The notes under the pieces were generated by a model that saw only the letters and a program-made list of their open reading frames with translations, was not told where the DNA came from and did not search any database. A program made the translations under genes and the position numbers. Below are positions 21,128 through 30,099 of a stretch of 64,000 nucleotides of DNA, one piece after another. The stretch is taken from positions 3,135,001-3,199,000 of the forward strand of contig NZ_CP041405.1 in assembly GCF_007066085.1 (NCBI RefSeq), written 5' to 3'. Source of the stretch: Paenibacillus thiaminolyticus (GTDB lineage Bacteria; Bacillota; Bacilli; Paenibacillales; Paenibacillaceae). Within the stretch, counting starts at the first letter, position 1, and every line of letters begins with the position of its first letter.

Positions 21128-22063
21128 TTGAAAATAATGGTAATTGGCGGTGCAGGATTTATTGGCTCGAATATAGTAGATACATATGTTGAAAACGGTC
21201 ATGAAGTTGTTGTTGTTGATAATCTCAGTTCTGGAAAGCTGTCCAACATCAATAAAAATGCTCGTTTTTATAATAAAGATATACGCAACAAAGACATAAT
21301 CAATATCATTAAATCAGAGCGTCCAGATGTTATAAATCATCATGCCGCTCAAAAGTCTGTACCAGCATCGGTAAAAAACCCAACTCTAGATGCTGAAATA
21401 AATATTTTGGGTTTATTAAATATATTGAATGCCTCAATTCAAGCAGAAGTAAAAAAAATTATCTTCGCTTCTTCAGGCGGAGCACTAAGTGGAGATAATT
21501 CTATTATACCTACCTCAGAAGTAACTGTTCCTATTCTCATGTCACCCTATTCAATTACTAAGTTTATGGGAGAAAAATACATACAATATTTTTCTGATGC
21601 TTATGGAATATCTTATACTATATTAAGGTATGCCAATGTATATGGGAAAAGACAAACTTCGGACGGTGAATGTGGGGTTATTCCAATATTTATCGAAAAT
21701 ATTATTAATGGTCGACCATCATACCTTTTCACATACCATGACATGCCAGGCGGAACAACAAGAGACTATGTATATGTAAGTGACGTATCTTCTGTGAATA
21801 ATATAGTATTAAATAAAGGGGATAATCAAATATACAACATTGGTTTGGGTACTGAGATCGGAGTTGCAACTATTTATGAGTTGCTTCAGGAATTAACGAA
21901 TACTAATCTCCCCTTAGTACGAAGAGATGAACGTGCTGGGGATATAAGAAGAAGTTCATTATGCCCTAAAAAAGCCAATAAGCAACTTGGCTGGGAACCA
22001 AAAATTGATCTCTATGAAGGCCTAAAAATAACTTTATCCCACTATTTCGCATTACATAAATAG
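21128..22063 (+). CDS. NAD-dependent epimerase/dehydratase, GalE-like
   Basis: A 311-residue extended short-chain dehydrogenase. Seen: KIMVIGGAGFIGSNIV (NAD binding), VDNLSSGK, an FASSGGA serine region and the catalytic YxxxK in YSITKFMGE. This places it with UDP-glucose/UDP-GlcNAc 4-epimerases; the sugar cannot be settled by eye. I choose the TTG at 21128 because GAGGTG sits nine bases before it and it gives the usual MKIMVIGG start; a GTG three codons earlier overlaps the ribosome site. It is the only plus-strand gene in this part of the locus and is flanked by about 700 bases of non-coding DNA on each side. The gene is strongly AT-rich. Confidence 0.85.
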   Translation: MKIMVIGGAGFIGSNIVDTYVENGHEVVVVDNLSSGKLSNINKNARFYNKDIRNKDIINIIKSERPDVINHHAAQKSVPASVKNPTLDAEINILGLLNILNASIQAEVKKIIFASSGGALSGDNSIIPTSEVTVPILMSPYSITKFMGEKYIQYFSDAYGISYTILRYANVYGKRQTSDGECGVIPIFIENIINGRPSYLFTYHDMPGGTTRDYVYVSDVSSVNNIVLNKGDNQIYNIGLGTEIGVATIYELLQELTNTNLPLVRRDERAGDIRRSSLCPKKANKQLGWEPKIDLYEGLKITLSHYFALHK

Positions 22064-22802
22064 ATAGAACCCTCCTGATCAGTATGGACCACCTATTTCG
22101 TAGACATCGATAAAGGTCCCTAGCCAGTTGAAGTGCCCCTTATAACAGATTTTGGTAACCCCTCCCTGGGTAAACCAATGAAATTATAAGGCGGCACTCC
22201 AGCATTCTGGTAGTGTGGGGACAGTTCACAACGAGTCTATCAACAATATTGTGTAGTTAGGGTAGCTGAGGGCAATAAGCGTTGGTTTCTACCCGCAATC
22301 GCGTTCAAATATCATTCGTACATTTCCCCTCCCTGAGCTCTCCAATCCCTCGTGGTATGGGATCATACCGTACCTGCTACCGATCCTGTTGTCCCCCACC
22401 TTTCTGGAACCAATTTCGGCTAGCACAGCTTACATTAACCCGTATTCCTAGTTTAAGTAGATTTTATCCGCAAGAATGCATTCGTGTATTCTTGTAATCC
22501 TTAGCGCTGAAGAACTGTGTCCAGTTGAATTAGTGAGTCGTCCACTCACTCTAGGAGGCTTCTAGGCTTAATTATCCAACAACTAGATAGTTTCTATTAT
22601 CGTTCCACTTTTCCCGCGAAAACACGAGGTTGGGAGAGGCTGGTAATGCGACCTTCCACCGAGTGATGGTTTGTCATTAATTTTTTTGTAGGTTCTAATG
22701 CGCAATATTACCCGATACTACAAACGACTCATATTATGAAAAATGAATTCTTCTGCAAACCTTTGGATGGTTTTAGGCTACGTAAGACAAACCGCCCCTT
22801 TT
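22064..22802. other. Non-coding region, possibly insertion-sequence debris
   Basis: About 740 bases between two genes that converge. No intact frame or family motif is visible. Short GC-richer blocks in AT-rich surroundings suggest fragments of old mobile elements, but I cannot name one. No clear terminator was found for either gene. Confidence 0.4.
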
Positions 22803-25700
22803 TTATAAATCAGTTTGCCGAGGGCTTATCAGGCCAATTTCTCGCATAATACTATTTTCTTTCCCACACTGTACTCTAACCCGCTCTGCAGCATTCTTTG
22901 ATAAAAAAGAAAACAAGTCTGGGTCATAGTATAATTTTTTTATTCCAGTAGCCAATCCTTTATAATCCTCAGCGTCGACGATAATCCCACACTTATCATC
23001 TAAAAATTCAGGTACTGCCGCAACTTTATTCGTAATAGGAACCAAACCTGAACACATAGCCTCATCTCTAGATACTCCTTGAGTATCCATTCTTGTGGGA
23101 ACCAAAAAAATACCAAAGTCTCGATGTAGATTTGCAATCTCACTTTGCCTAAGAAATTTTTCAACCAAAGTAACATTGGAATATTTTTTCAATGGCTTTG
23201 TTGTTGCCTTAAATAATTTCCCGTGTCCAACTATCATAAATTGTAAATCATAAAAAAACGGTTCTTTGGCTAGTTCAAGGAGTGTCTTAACCATAAGATC
23301 GTTAGCATAATTATGATTACTATATGGTCTTATAGATAAAATCTTTTTTCTCTGATTTGTTTTTTTCTCTGCAAACACAAATACTTCCTCGTTGACGTAA
23401 TTGTGAATGATACTATAATATTTTTCAGGCAGTCTCATACCTACATCCTCAAAAACTGTATCTAATAGATATGACGAAACAAATACAAAATGTAATGAAT
23501 AATCGGAACCCAAAGCTAAATCAAATATTTGTTTCCAAAATGCTATTCTCTTTTCACTCTGTATCTTAGCATTTTCAATTGTGCGAGTATTAGTTAAATT
23601 ATGCTCTCTTCTTCGATATGATTGAATTTCTGCACCGTGAATCCATATTATTACTCTTTTTCCTTTTATGATATTTTTTATACTTCCCCATAACTCTTCA
23701 GTTAGAGAATGAATAAGAATAGTTTTGTAATTCCCATTTAGAAGAAGACTGTTTAAATGTTCATAATAACCCGTAGTAATGTCAATTCCATAAAATTCAG
23801 AATATTTTGATACTTCTTGGTTATTATATTTAAACACATCTACAATCATGCCGTTTTTCTTATACTCCAATAACCGCGAATGAATAAACGTATAACTATA
23901 TAGATTGTCATAAGATGGGTAAAAATTTGAAATTAGCATAATACTCGATTTATTTAAATGAACATCATCAATCCACTCACTACGGTCTTCCATGGAAGGT
24001 TCTATCATTTCAGCAATCTTGTATAACTTATTCATACTAATTCCAGTATCAGTTACTACAAGATCATCAACAGTACTGCAATTATCACCTGTAAAATTCA
24101 TACAATAATTGAATTCATCAATTGATAAACCCTTGGCTTTAAGTACCCCCTCATCAATATCTTTAATTATAGTATTTAGTTGCTCGCTACTAAAAGCCTG
24201 TGAGCGTATAAACGCTCTCCTCATTGCGAATTCTTCTGTTGTGTGATAGCTTAAGCCCTCTTCGTACAAGTTAACCATTCCATTATCGAAATAATAATAA
24301 CGACATTTTCCTAAAGCATCCAATTTCGTATACTGAATAGATAAAATGAAATCTTCAACATAATGTCTGCCATAGTAATCGTGAGGAGAAAAAAATACAA
24401 AATAAGGGTATTTATTCTTAATAATATTCATTTCTGATAAAGTAATCTCTTCATAGATACTAACTAAATCATTTTCAATTTCAAGGTTCCCTAAATCCGA
24501 AATAATAAACAAATGTTTATTTAGTAACGATTGATTTTGAAATTGCTTAATGATGTATTGAATTTCTTCAATAGTTGTACAGTTCGCAAATATCGCAACT
24601 TGGTCATCTTCTGATTCAACCGAAAAGTTAGAGATTTTGTTAAGTATATAGAGGAGACGATGACGATAAGTGTGTTCACGTAAGACTTTTCTAAGACCTA
24701 AAAGTCTAAATTTGGCATAATAAATATCATCAGAAAAATTTATAATTTCATCAATCAATCTTTCCCCATCATCTGTAGAAATAACTAAATCTCCAAAAAA
24801 ATTACGTCCCCCCCTTGAGTAATTACTAAACGTAACTGTATTGGATGCAAGCAATTCAAAAATACGTCTTGCACACATAGTTTGTGACTGCTTAACAGAA
24901 TTCAAATTTATATTATAACGATAACCTTTATAGGCTTTATTAATTTCCTTTGGAGGTAAGTATCCTTTAATTAAACGCCTAAACGATGGCGGAAACATAT
25001 AATTAGCGTCCTTACCATTATAATTTCTATCGTAGATATCAACTTCTTTGATTTTGGAGAGTTTTTCAATAAAAACATTTAAATCTTTATTCCGCTCTGG
25101 ATATCTTTTATAATAAGCTCCTGCAAAGCAAACCTTATCTTCTCTTTCTATCCATTCTATTGGATTATGGAATTTAGGCTGAGCTGCAAATGGCATTAAA
25201 AAAACCCGTTCATGCTTAAGCAATTTCTTATATTTAGAAATACAATCAATGTCAGTTGTAAATACATAATCAGCGTACTTTGCTACAGCTAGAAATGTAT
25301 TAAAATGAACAGGATCCTCCTTATTCCAAAAAACAATGGGGATATTCTTTTTTCTGCAGTAATGAAATATCCCAATTAATTCATCACTTAAGAAATTAAC
25401 TTTAGAATTCCAAGATCCATTAATGCCTCTCCATGCAGATTCAACAAAGAACAAATCCGGTTGAAAGTTATCGAATTGAATTTTCCATAAATCAGGTTTG
25501 ATCTGAAGCATTTTACACTCCGGTTCAAAAGAGTGGTACGTAAATTCATCCATTATACAGGAAATTTTTACGTTTTTTAGATTGTTAAAGTGTTTATTGT
25601 TAGCATCATCAATATCCTGAACAATATTTAATTCTAAAAATAGTTCTCTTCTTTTTTGATTTAAGATAGTAGTTCTTTTATTGTAATAATCGATGTCCAA
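22803..25700 (-). CDS. Multidomain glycosyltransferase: CgeB-like domain plus GT4 domain
   Basis: A 965-residue cytosolic protein. Residues about 45-370 form a CgeB/YkvP-like glycosyltransferase domain (FVESAWRGINGSW, FWNKEDPVHF, FAGAYYKRYPERNKD, ARRIFELLA). The middle (370-570) looks like a GT2-type region (FFSPHDYYGRHYVEDFILS). Residues about 600-960 form a GT4 domain (SNFYPS, IWIHGAE, SIRPYSNHNYANDLMVK, SRDEAMCSGLVPI). Fused enzymes like this often add two or more residues in turn. The first two thirds are paralogous to the protein at 27105-29192. The start is TTG at 25700, eight bases after GGAGGAGGG. Donor and acceptor sugars are unknown. Confidence 0.82.
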   Translation of the reverse strand: MDIDYYNKRTTILNQKRRELFLELNIVQDIDDANNKHFNNLKNVKISCIMDEFTYHSFEPECKMLQIKPDLWKIQFDNFQPDLFFVESAWRGINGSWNSKVNFLSDELIGIFHYCRKKNIPIVFWNKEDPVHFNTFLAVAKYADYVFTTDIDCISKYKKLLKHERVFLMPFAAQPKFHNPIEWIEREDKVCFAGAYYKRYPERNKDLNVFIEKLSKIKEVDIYDRNYNGKDANYMFPPSFRRLIKGYLPPKEINKAYKGYRYNINLNSVKQSQTMCARRIFELLASNTVTFSNYSRGGRNFFGDLVISTDDGERLIDEIINFSDDIYYAKFRLLGLRKVLREHTYRHRLLYILNKISNFSVESEDDQVAIFANCTTIEEIQYIIKQFQNQSLLNKHLFIISDLGNLEIENDLVSIYEEITLSEMNIIKNKYPYFVFFSPHDYYGRHYVEDFILSIQYTKLDALGKCRYYYFDNGMVNLYEEGLSYHTTEEFAMRRAFIRSQAFSSEQLNTIIKDIDEGVLKAKGLSIDEFNYCMNFTGDNCSTVDDLVVTDTGISMNKLYKIAEMIEPSMEDRSEWIDDVHLNKSSIMLISNFYPSYDNLYSYTFIHSRLLEYKKNGMIVDVFKYNNQEVSKYSEFYGIDITTGYYEHLNSLLLNGNYKTILIHSLTEELWGSIKNIIKGKRVIIWIHGAEIQSYRRREHNLTNTRTIENAKIQSEKRIAFWKQIFDLALGSDYSLHFVFVSSYLLDTVFEDVGMRLPEKYYSIIHNYVNEEVFVFAEKKTNQRKKILSIRPYSNHNYANDLMVKTLLELAKEPFFYDLQFMIVGHGKLFKATTKPLKKYSNVTLVEKFLRQSEIANLHRDFGIFLVPTRMDTQGVSRDEAMCSGLVPITNKVAAVPEFLDDKCGIIVDAEDYKGLATGIKKLYYDPDLFSFLSKNAAERVRVQCGKENSIMREIGLISPRQTDL

Positions 25701-25741
25701 AAGTTCATCCCTCCTCCCATCTGCCTATATAATGCCCAATC

Positions 25742-26689
25742 TTACACATATATTTCACTGTGTAAGATTTTGATACTTTCCAGGATAGACTCTGTTTTTT
25801 TCTTGTGTAGAGGATACCATTTTTTTATTATTTCATCATAATCTCCTTCAGTTACTTTTGTAAGCATACTTTCAGTTGTACTATTAATCCTCTTTATAAG
25901 TTCTATTGTCAGTTCAATTAAATCATTTTCAGGGCTTGCATTTTCTAAACAAAAATCAAAAATACATTGTAAGATTGTATCACGGTCAAAAAATGACTTA
26001 CGGTTAAATATTTGAGTAATAGATAAGTTCTCATCATCTTCACGAATGGTTCGAAAATGAATAATATAAGGACAAACTACAATTTTTTTAGAATAAAACC
26101 ATGTCTCTAACGATGGTGGTAAATCTTCAAAGTAAGTTTTTTTTAAAAAACCAATATTGTTCTCTTTCAAGAGTGATAATTTGTAAATCCGATTTGTAAA
26201 ACTTCCACTGAAAAAATCATGAGGAGGTCCTAACCGAAGATTAGTATAAGGTTGTCTTATATAATTGTTAATTTTAGACTCAATATACTGGACAGGAATT
26301 AATTTTTCGTTAGACTCCAATTTTTGAAACATTCTGCCTAGGGCCATATCTGCATTATTTCCACTTATGCAGGTATACATTTTTTCTAAAGCATCTAAAG
26401 GATATGCATCATCTGAATCTAAAAATGTAATATAAGTACCTTCTGCATAATCAATTCCTGTATTTCTCGCTTCTCCAAGGCCACTATTTTCGGTATGATG
26501 TAATATCTTGAATTTTTTATTTCTTCTTGCATATTTTTCGGCTATAATCATTGAATTATCTGGTGTACAATCATTGATAATTAGTACTTCGATATCCTCC
26601 ATTGTCTGATTTTCAATAGAATAAAGACACTCATCTAAATACTTTTCGGTATTATATACAGGGACAACAACAGTTATCTTCGGAGCCAT
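25742..26689 (-). CDS. Family 2 glycosyltransferase
   Basis: A 315-residue GT-A enzyme: KITVVVPVYNTEKYLDECL, INDCTPD, ENSGLGEARNTG and the metal-binding FLDSDDAY near residue 90. The C-terminal half is the variable acceptor part seen in teichoic and capsular glycosyltransferases. The start at 26689 has AGGGGG six bases upstream; the frame extends 14 codons further. It lies 41 bases before the large glycosyltransferase gene downstream and is probably co-transcribed with it. Confidence 0.86.
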   Translation of the reverse strand: MAPKITVVVPVYNTEKYLDECLYSIENQTMEDIEVLIINDCTPDNSMIIAEKYARRNKKFKILHHTENSGLGEARNTGIDYAEGTYITFLDSDDAYPLDALEKMYTCISGNNADMALGRMFQKLESNEKLIPVQYIESKINNYIRQPYTNLRLGPPHDFFSGSFTNRIYKLSLLKENNIGFLKKTYFEDLPPSLETWFYSKKIVVCPYIIHFRTIREDDENLSITQIFNRKSFFDRDTILQCIFDFCLENASPENDLIELTIELIKRINSTTESMLTKVTEGDYDEIIKKWYPLHKKKTESILESIKILHSEIYV

Positions 26690-27097
26690 ATCCATCCCCC
26701 TATCGCCTGAAATAAGGCTAACTTGCGCCACTATTAGGAAAACAAATTCGTTTTCTTCAAAATATCCCGCTAATCTTTAAAATAACCAGTATTTAAAGCT
26801 CTATTTTTTAAATTCAAACAATTGATAAATTCCATGGATACCCACTTCTTTGGGAAGTGCCTATCTTCCTTTCCACACAAATCCTTCGGTTCTCGCTGGT
26901 CTCTCCTCAAGCATAAAAAGCATCTTTCGCAAACACCCTGCCAGTACGCCTGTACATTCTGCATACTTCAGTAGCTTTAAGAGCACGCCCCATAATAAAT
27001 TCCGCTATGAAACTCAAAAAAGGGACTAAAATGCACGACTAAAGTAACATTCACATCCATGCAAATTAAAGTTAGGATGGTTATCATACTATAGGAC
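26690..27097. other. Non-coding gap inside the glycan locus
   Basis: About 400 bases between two minus-strand genes. A 64-codon minus-strand frame at 26770-26964 is cysteine-rich and has no ribosome site or recognisable motif; it may be a gene remnant. I see no promoter I would defend. Confidence 0.4.
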
Positions 27098-27128
27098 GAA
27101 AAACTTAAACCTGTTTTTTTAATAGGTT
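27098..27128 (-). terminator. Weak intrinsic terminator overlapping a stop codon
   Basis: TAAACCT (27122-27128) and AGGTTTA (27106-27112) pair on the minus strand across an A-rich loop, followed by GTTTTTC. The stem includes the stop of the CgeB-like gene. AU-rich and therefore uncertain. Confidence 0.35.
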
Positions 27129-29192
27129 TACTAAAGACGACTTTGGAGTTGGGTTAAGAGCAATTTCTTTTATAATAACTTGGACATCCGATTTTATTTC
27201 CATCGTAAACGTTAAATAATGCGAACTTTCCTTTTTTCTAATAGTAGTGCATCCAGTAGGTAATAACTGATTTGCTCCCAAATACCGATCCTGAGCATCG
27301 TAAAAGGAACATAACAGTCTAAAATGTCCTTGAACAACGGTATTTAAATATACACAAATCAGACCTTCAGAGTTGCAATACTCTTCAACCGTTATTTTTT
27401 TCCTAAAATCTAACTTAATCGTTTTTTTGATGGAATCAACTGTATACAATCCAACACTTCCATCTGATGTAATATACTTCTGCAAACTCTTCGGTGTATG
27501 AACAATATTAAATAAATGATTTCCTTTAATTGACAATGGAATGTCATAGTATAGTGATTCAGGTTTAATAAAATCACTAATTTCATTTATTACCTGCATT
27601 GATACGCCTTCATTTAATTCAATATCATCTACTAAATCACACTTCTCAAAAGGATATCCTTCACAAAAATTAAAGGGGTCAATAGATAGACAAGGGACGC
27701 CATTAATTGTTGAAGAGTCTATAAAATTACTTTCGAACCCAATCTCTTTTATATAATTCACTGAAATAATTGAACGATCTATTTTCAAATTATCGGTTAT
27801 TACATATTTTTTGTTTCCATCTTTCAACTCAAACGAATTATCTCTATAAGAATAATAACACCCTTTACCAACGGCTGTTACTTTTTCATATTTTAGAGAT
27901 AAAACCAAATCAGTTAAATAGTTTTCTCCATAATAGTTGTTAGGACGCAGAAAAGCACAATAATCAGAATCATTGAAGATAGCTGAAGACATCGAACTCT
28001 TCGGTACAACTGAAATATTACTGTCGTCAATTTGATTTGATATTGACGACCATTTATCAGTGAATATATATAATCTTTTATACTGGTACTTTTGTCTTTT
28101 AAATAATGTAATAACAGAAGTAGCCTCAGCTATATCTTCAACTATGCTGTAAATGGTAATTCTAGGAGAATTGCTATTTGCACTAGTCTTATATACAATT
28201 TCATAAATAAATTCGATTCTCTCCTTATAAGTATGCTGACTCAATACTTTACGTAATGCAGCAAGCCTAATTTTATCTAGCAAAAGCTGATCACTTAAGA
28301 CTGCAGTTAAACGTCGCTGGAAAGTATCAGGATCCTCGAATTGAATTATTAGATCTCCAAAAATAGTCTTAAGTCCCTGACATTCATTACTCACTACCAG
28401 AGTGTTACATGATAAAAGTTCAAATGCTCTCCTTGCCTGCATGGTTGAAGAGTGCTTTACAATATTAAGAGTAATCCCCATTGTATAGCTTTTATATGCA
28501 ATATCTACTTTACTCGGTGGAAGGGAACCAGCAATTAATTTTTTATATTTTTTAGGGTACATATAATCGGTATTTCCTGGATAAGGATTCCGATCATAAA
28601 TTACCACTTCCCCATATTTCGTCAAATTCTCTATCATATCTTCAAAGTCTTTTTTTCTTTCTTCTCGCTTATTGTAAAATGAGCCGGCAAAGCAAGCCGC
28701 ATTAACCCGTTTGTACTTTTCTAGAGGTGAATATATCTGAACACAAGAAGCAAACGGCATACAGTAAATTTGATCATGCCCTAATAATCGCTTATAGAGT
28801 GGAACGCAATCTAAGTCGGTAGTTAACACATAATCAAAATATGAAGCAATGTGCAGAAAAGTAGTAAAATGAATAGGATCCTCCTTATTCCAAAAAACTG
28901 TTGGTACAGCATTAGAATTACACCATTTAAGCAAATCAAGAAATTCATCTGAAGGTTTAGGTAATAGCTTTCTTTTCCAAGACTTATTAAATCCATTCCA
29001 AATTGACTCTACAAAAAAAATATGAGGCTTAAATTCTTCAATTTGCTCTTTCCAATTTGTAAAGTCCAGATTCAAGAATTTACACTCATGAGGAAAAAAC
29101 AATTCACTTAGCTCGTCCAACATACCAGCAATTCTTAAGTCTGATGCAACCTGAACTGGTGGCTCAATCGTCTTCATTCTATACAATAGCAC
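27105..29192 (-). CDS. CgeB-like glycosyltransferase, two-domain
   Basis: A 695-residue protein. The CgeB/YkvP-like domain (about 20-345) carries FVESIWNGFNKSW, FWNKEDPIHFTTFL, CFAGSFYNKREERKKD and ARRAFELLSCNT. A GT2-like second domain follows (FLRPNNYYGENYLTDLVLSL). The C-terminal 130 residues look beta-rich (LYTVDSIKKTIKLDF onward) and may be a binding module. It is clearly paralogous to the protein at 22803-25700 but lacks the GT4 domain. I choose GTG 29192, eight bases after GGGAGAGG; the frame opens six codons earlier at an ATG without a ribosome site. It likely builds the surface glycan of this locus. Confidence 0.8.
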   Translation of the reverse strand: MLLYRMKTIEPPVQVASDLRIAGMLDELSELFFPHECKFLNLDFTNWKEQIEEFKPHIFFVESIWNGFNKSWKRKLLPKPSDEFLDLLKWCNSNAVPTVFWNKEDPIHFTTFLHIASYFDYVLTTDLDCVPLYKRLLGHDQIYCMPFASCVQIYSPLEKYKRVNAACFAGSFYNKREERKKDFEDMIENLTKYGEVVIYDRNPYPGNTDYMYPKKYKKLIAGSLPPSKVDIAYKSYTMGITLNIVKHSSTMQARRAFELLSCNTLVVSNECQGLKTIFGDLIIQFEDPDTFQRRLTAVLSDQLLLDKIRLAALRKVLSQHTYKERIEFIYEIVYKTSANSNSPRITIYSIVEDIAEATSVITLFKRQKYQYKRLYIFTDKWSSISNQIDDSNISVVPKSSMSSAIFNDSDYCAFLRPNNYYGENYLTDLVLSLKYEKVTAVGKGCYYSYRDNSFELKDGNKKYVITDNLKIDRSIISVNYIKEIGFESNFIDSSTINGVPCLSIDPFNFCEGYPFEKCDLVDDIELNEGVSMQVINEISDFIKPESLYYDIPLSIKGNHLFNIVHTPKSLQKYITSDGSVGLYTVDSIKKTIKLDFRKKITVEEYCNSEGLICVYLNTVVQGHFRLLCSFYDAQDRYLGANQLLPTGCTTIRKKESSHYLTFTMEIKSDVQVIIKEIALNPTPKSSLVNLLKKQV

Positions 29193-29219
29193 TATTAATA
29201 CCTCTCCCATTTAGTTGAT

Positions 29220-29600
29220 TCAACGTTTTTTCTTTAGATATCCCCCAATTTTTTTGGCAGTTCCTTTTATACCTAGCACAGCATAATAATAAGCAAGCTT
29301 TTTAGTAGGATAGAGAACTTTCGAAAAAAAACTAGATTCAGACGATAAAATAATAGGAAATTGATCATATGAAGCTGTTGAAATGTTTAAATGGCTTACT
29401 TTTGGGTTTTGTACTGGTTTCTCAGCAAAATGCCTTCGAGAAGTGCTGCCGCTACCTTTACACTTCATCAATTCTAAGTTTAATATGTCTACTTGCTGCC
29501 GCAGCTCCCTATTTTCTTCTTGATATAGTTTACAAATAGCTTTAAGCTGTGTCTCACAATAATTCTTTTTTTTTCGACTCGCACTGTAATCGTTCGACAT
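29220..29600 (-). CDS. Small basic protein with a coiled coil
   Basis: A 126-residue protein with no signal peptide. A heptad-like stretch runs from about residue 16 to 50 (KAICKLYQEENRELRQQVDILN). A Ser-rich linker and a strongly basic C terminus (GTAKKIGGYLKKKR) follow. It lies between two glycosyltransferase-side genes, 27 bases above the CgeB-like gene. Short coiled-coil proteins of this sort recur in Bacillales surface-glycan clusters and may scaffold the transferases; that is inference. No catalytic motif is visible. Confidence 0.6.
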   Translation of the reverse strand: MSNDYSASRKKKNYCETQLKAICKLYQEENRELRQQVDILNLELMKCKGSGSTSRRHFAEKPVQNPKVSHLNISTASYDQFPIILSSESSFFSKVLYPTKKLAYYYAVLGIKGTAKKIGGYLKKKR

Positions 29601-29630
29601 TCACATTTAGCTCCTTTACAGTTTAAACAT

Positions 29631-29936
29631 TCAAAAATTTTCTGGCACCCTCTTCCTATACTTCCAATATTTAATTGTCAATTTAGCAAGTTTCGCATTA
29701 CGTATCAGATTATACTTGTATTCTAAATCAAAATATTTTGACTCTAATTGGCAGTTTTGGTATATTGCAGACCTGTAATGTCTTAGGGTTTCTTCTTCAT
29801 TGTCTAGTTGTTCAAGTAGGTCTCTATTTTTTTGATCGATGATTTGTTCTAACTGTTGTATTCTCCCCTTAAGTTCTTCATTTTCTTCTTTCAACTTTTT
29901 TAAAAAATCAAATGAACAATCTGATTGCGATACCAT
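29631..29936 (-). CDS. Small coiled-coil protein
   Basis: A 101-residue protein. Residues about 12-60 are a near-continuous coiled coil (LKKLKEENEELKGRIQQLEQ). The C-terminal 30 residues are basic and aromatic (LTIKYWKYRKRVPENF) and could touch membrane or nucleotide-sugar enzymes. It lies 30 bases above the other coiled-coil gene, so the pair is probably co-expressed. I recognise no family; a role in assembling the glycosyltransferase complex is only a suggestion. Confidence 0.6.
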   Translation of the reverse strand: MVSQSDCSFDFLKKLKEENEELKGRIQQLEQIIDQKNRDLLEQLDNEEETLRHYRSAIYQNCQLESKYFDLEYKYNLIRNAKLAKLTIKYWKYRKRVPENF

Positions 29937-30099
29937 TTTTTCGACTCCTAAAACTTTAGTAAGGTTTAGCTTCTAAAACTCAACATAAAAGAAAAATTAG
30001 TTAATGACTTTTAATACTCATTCTTATCTTGCACTGTTATGTCTCTCGATGGATTACATACCAAAATCTCTAGAAAAAGTTGTGTGTTCCATTATTACC

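Noticed and set aside
26770..26964. 64-codon minus-strand frame with several cysteines
   Set aside because: No ribosome site and no recognised motif; possible remnant only.
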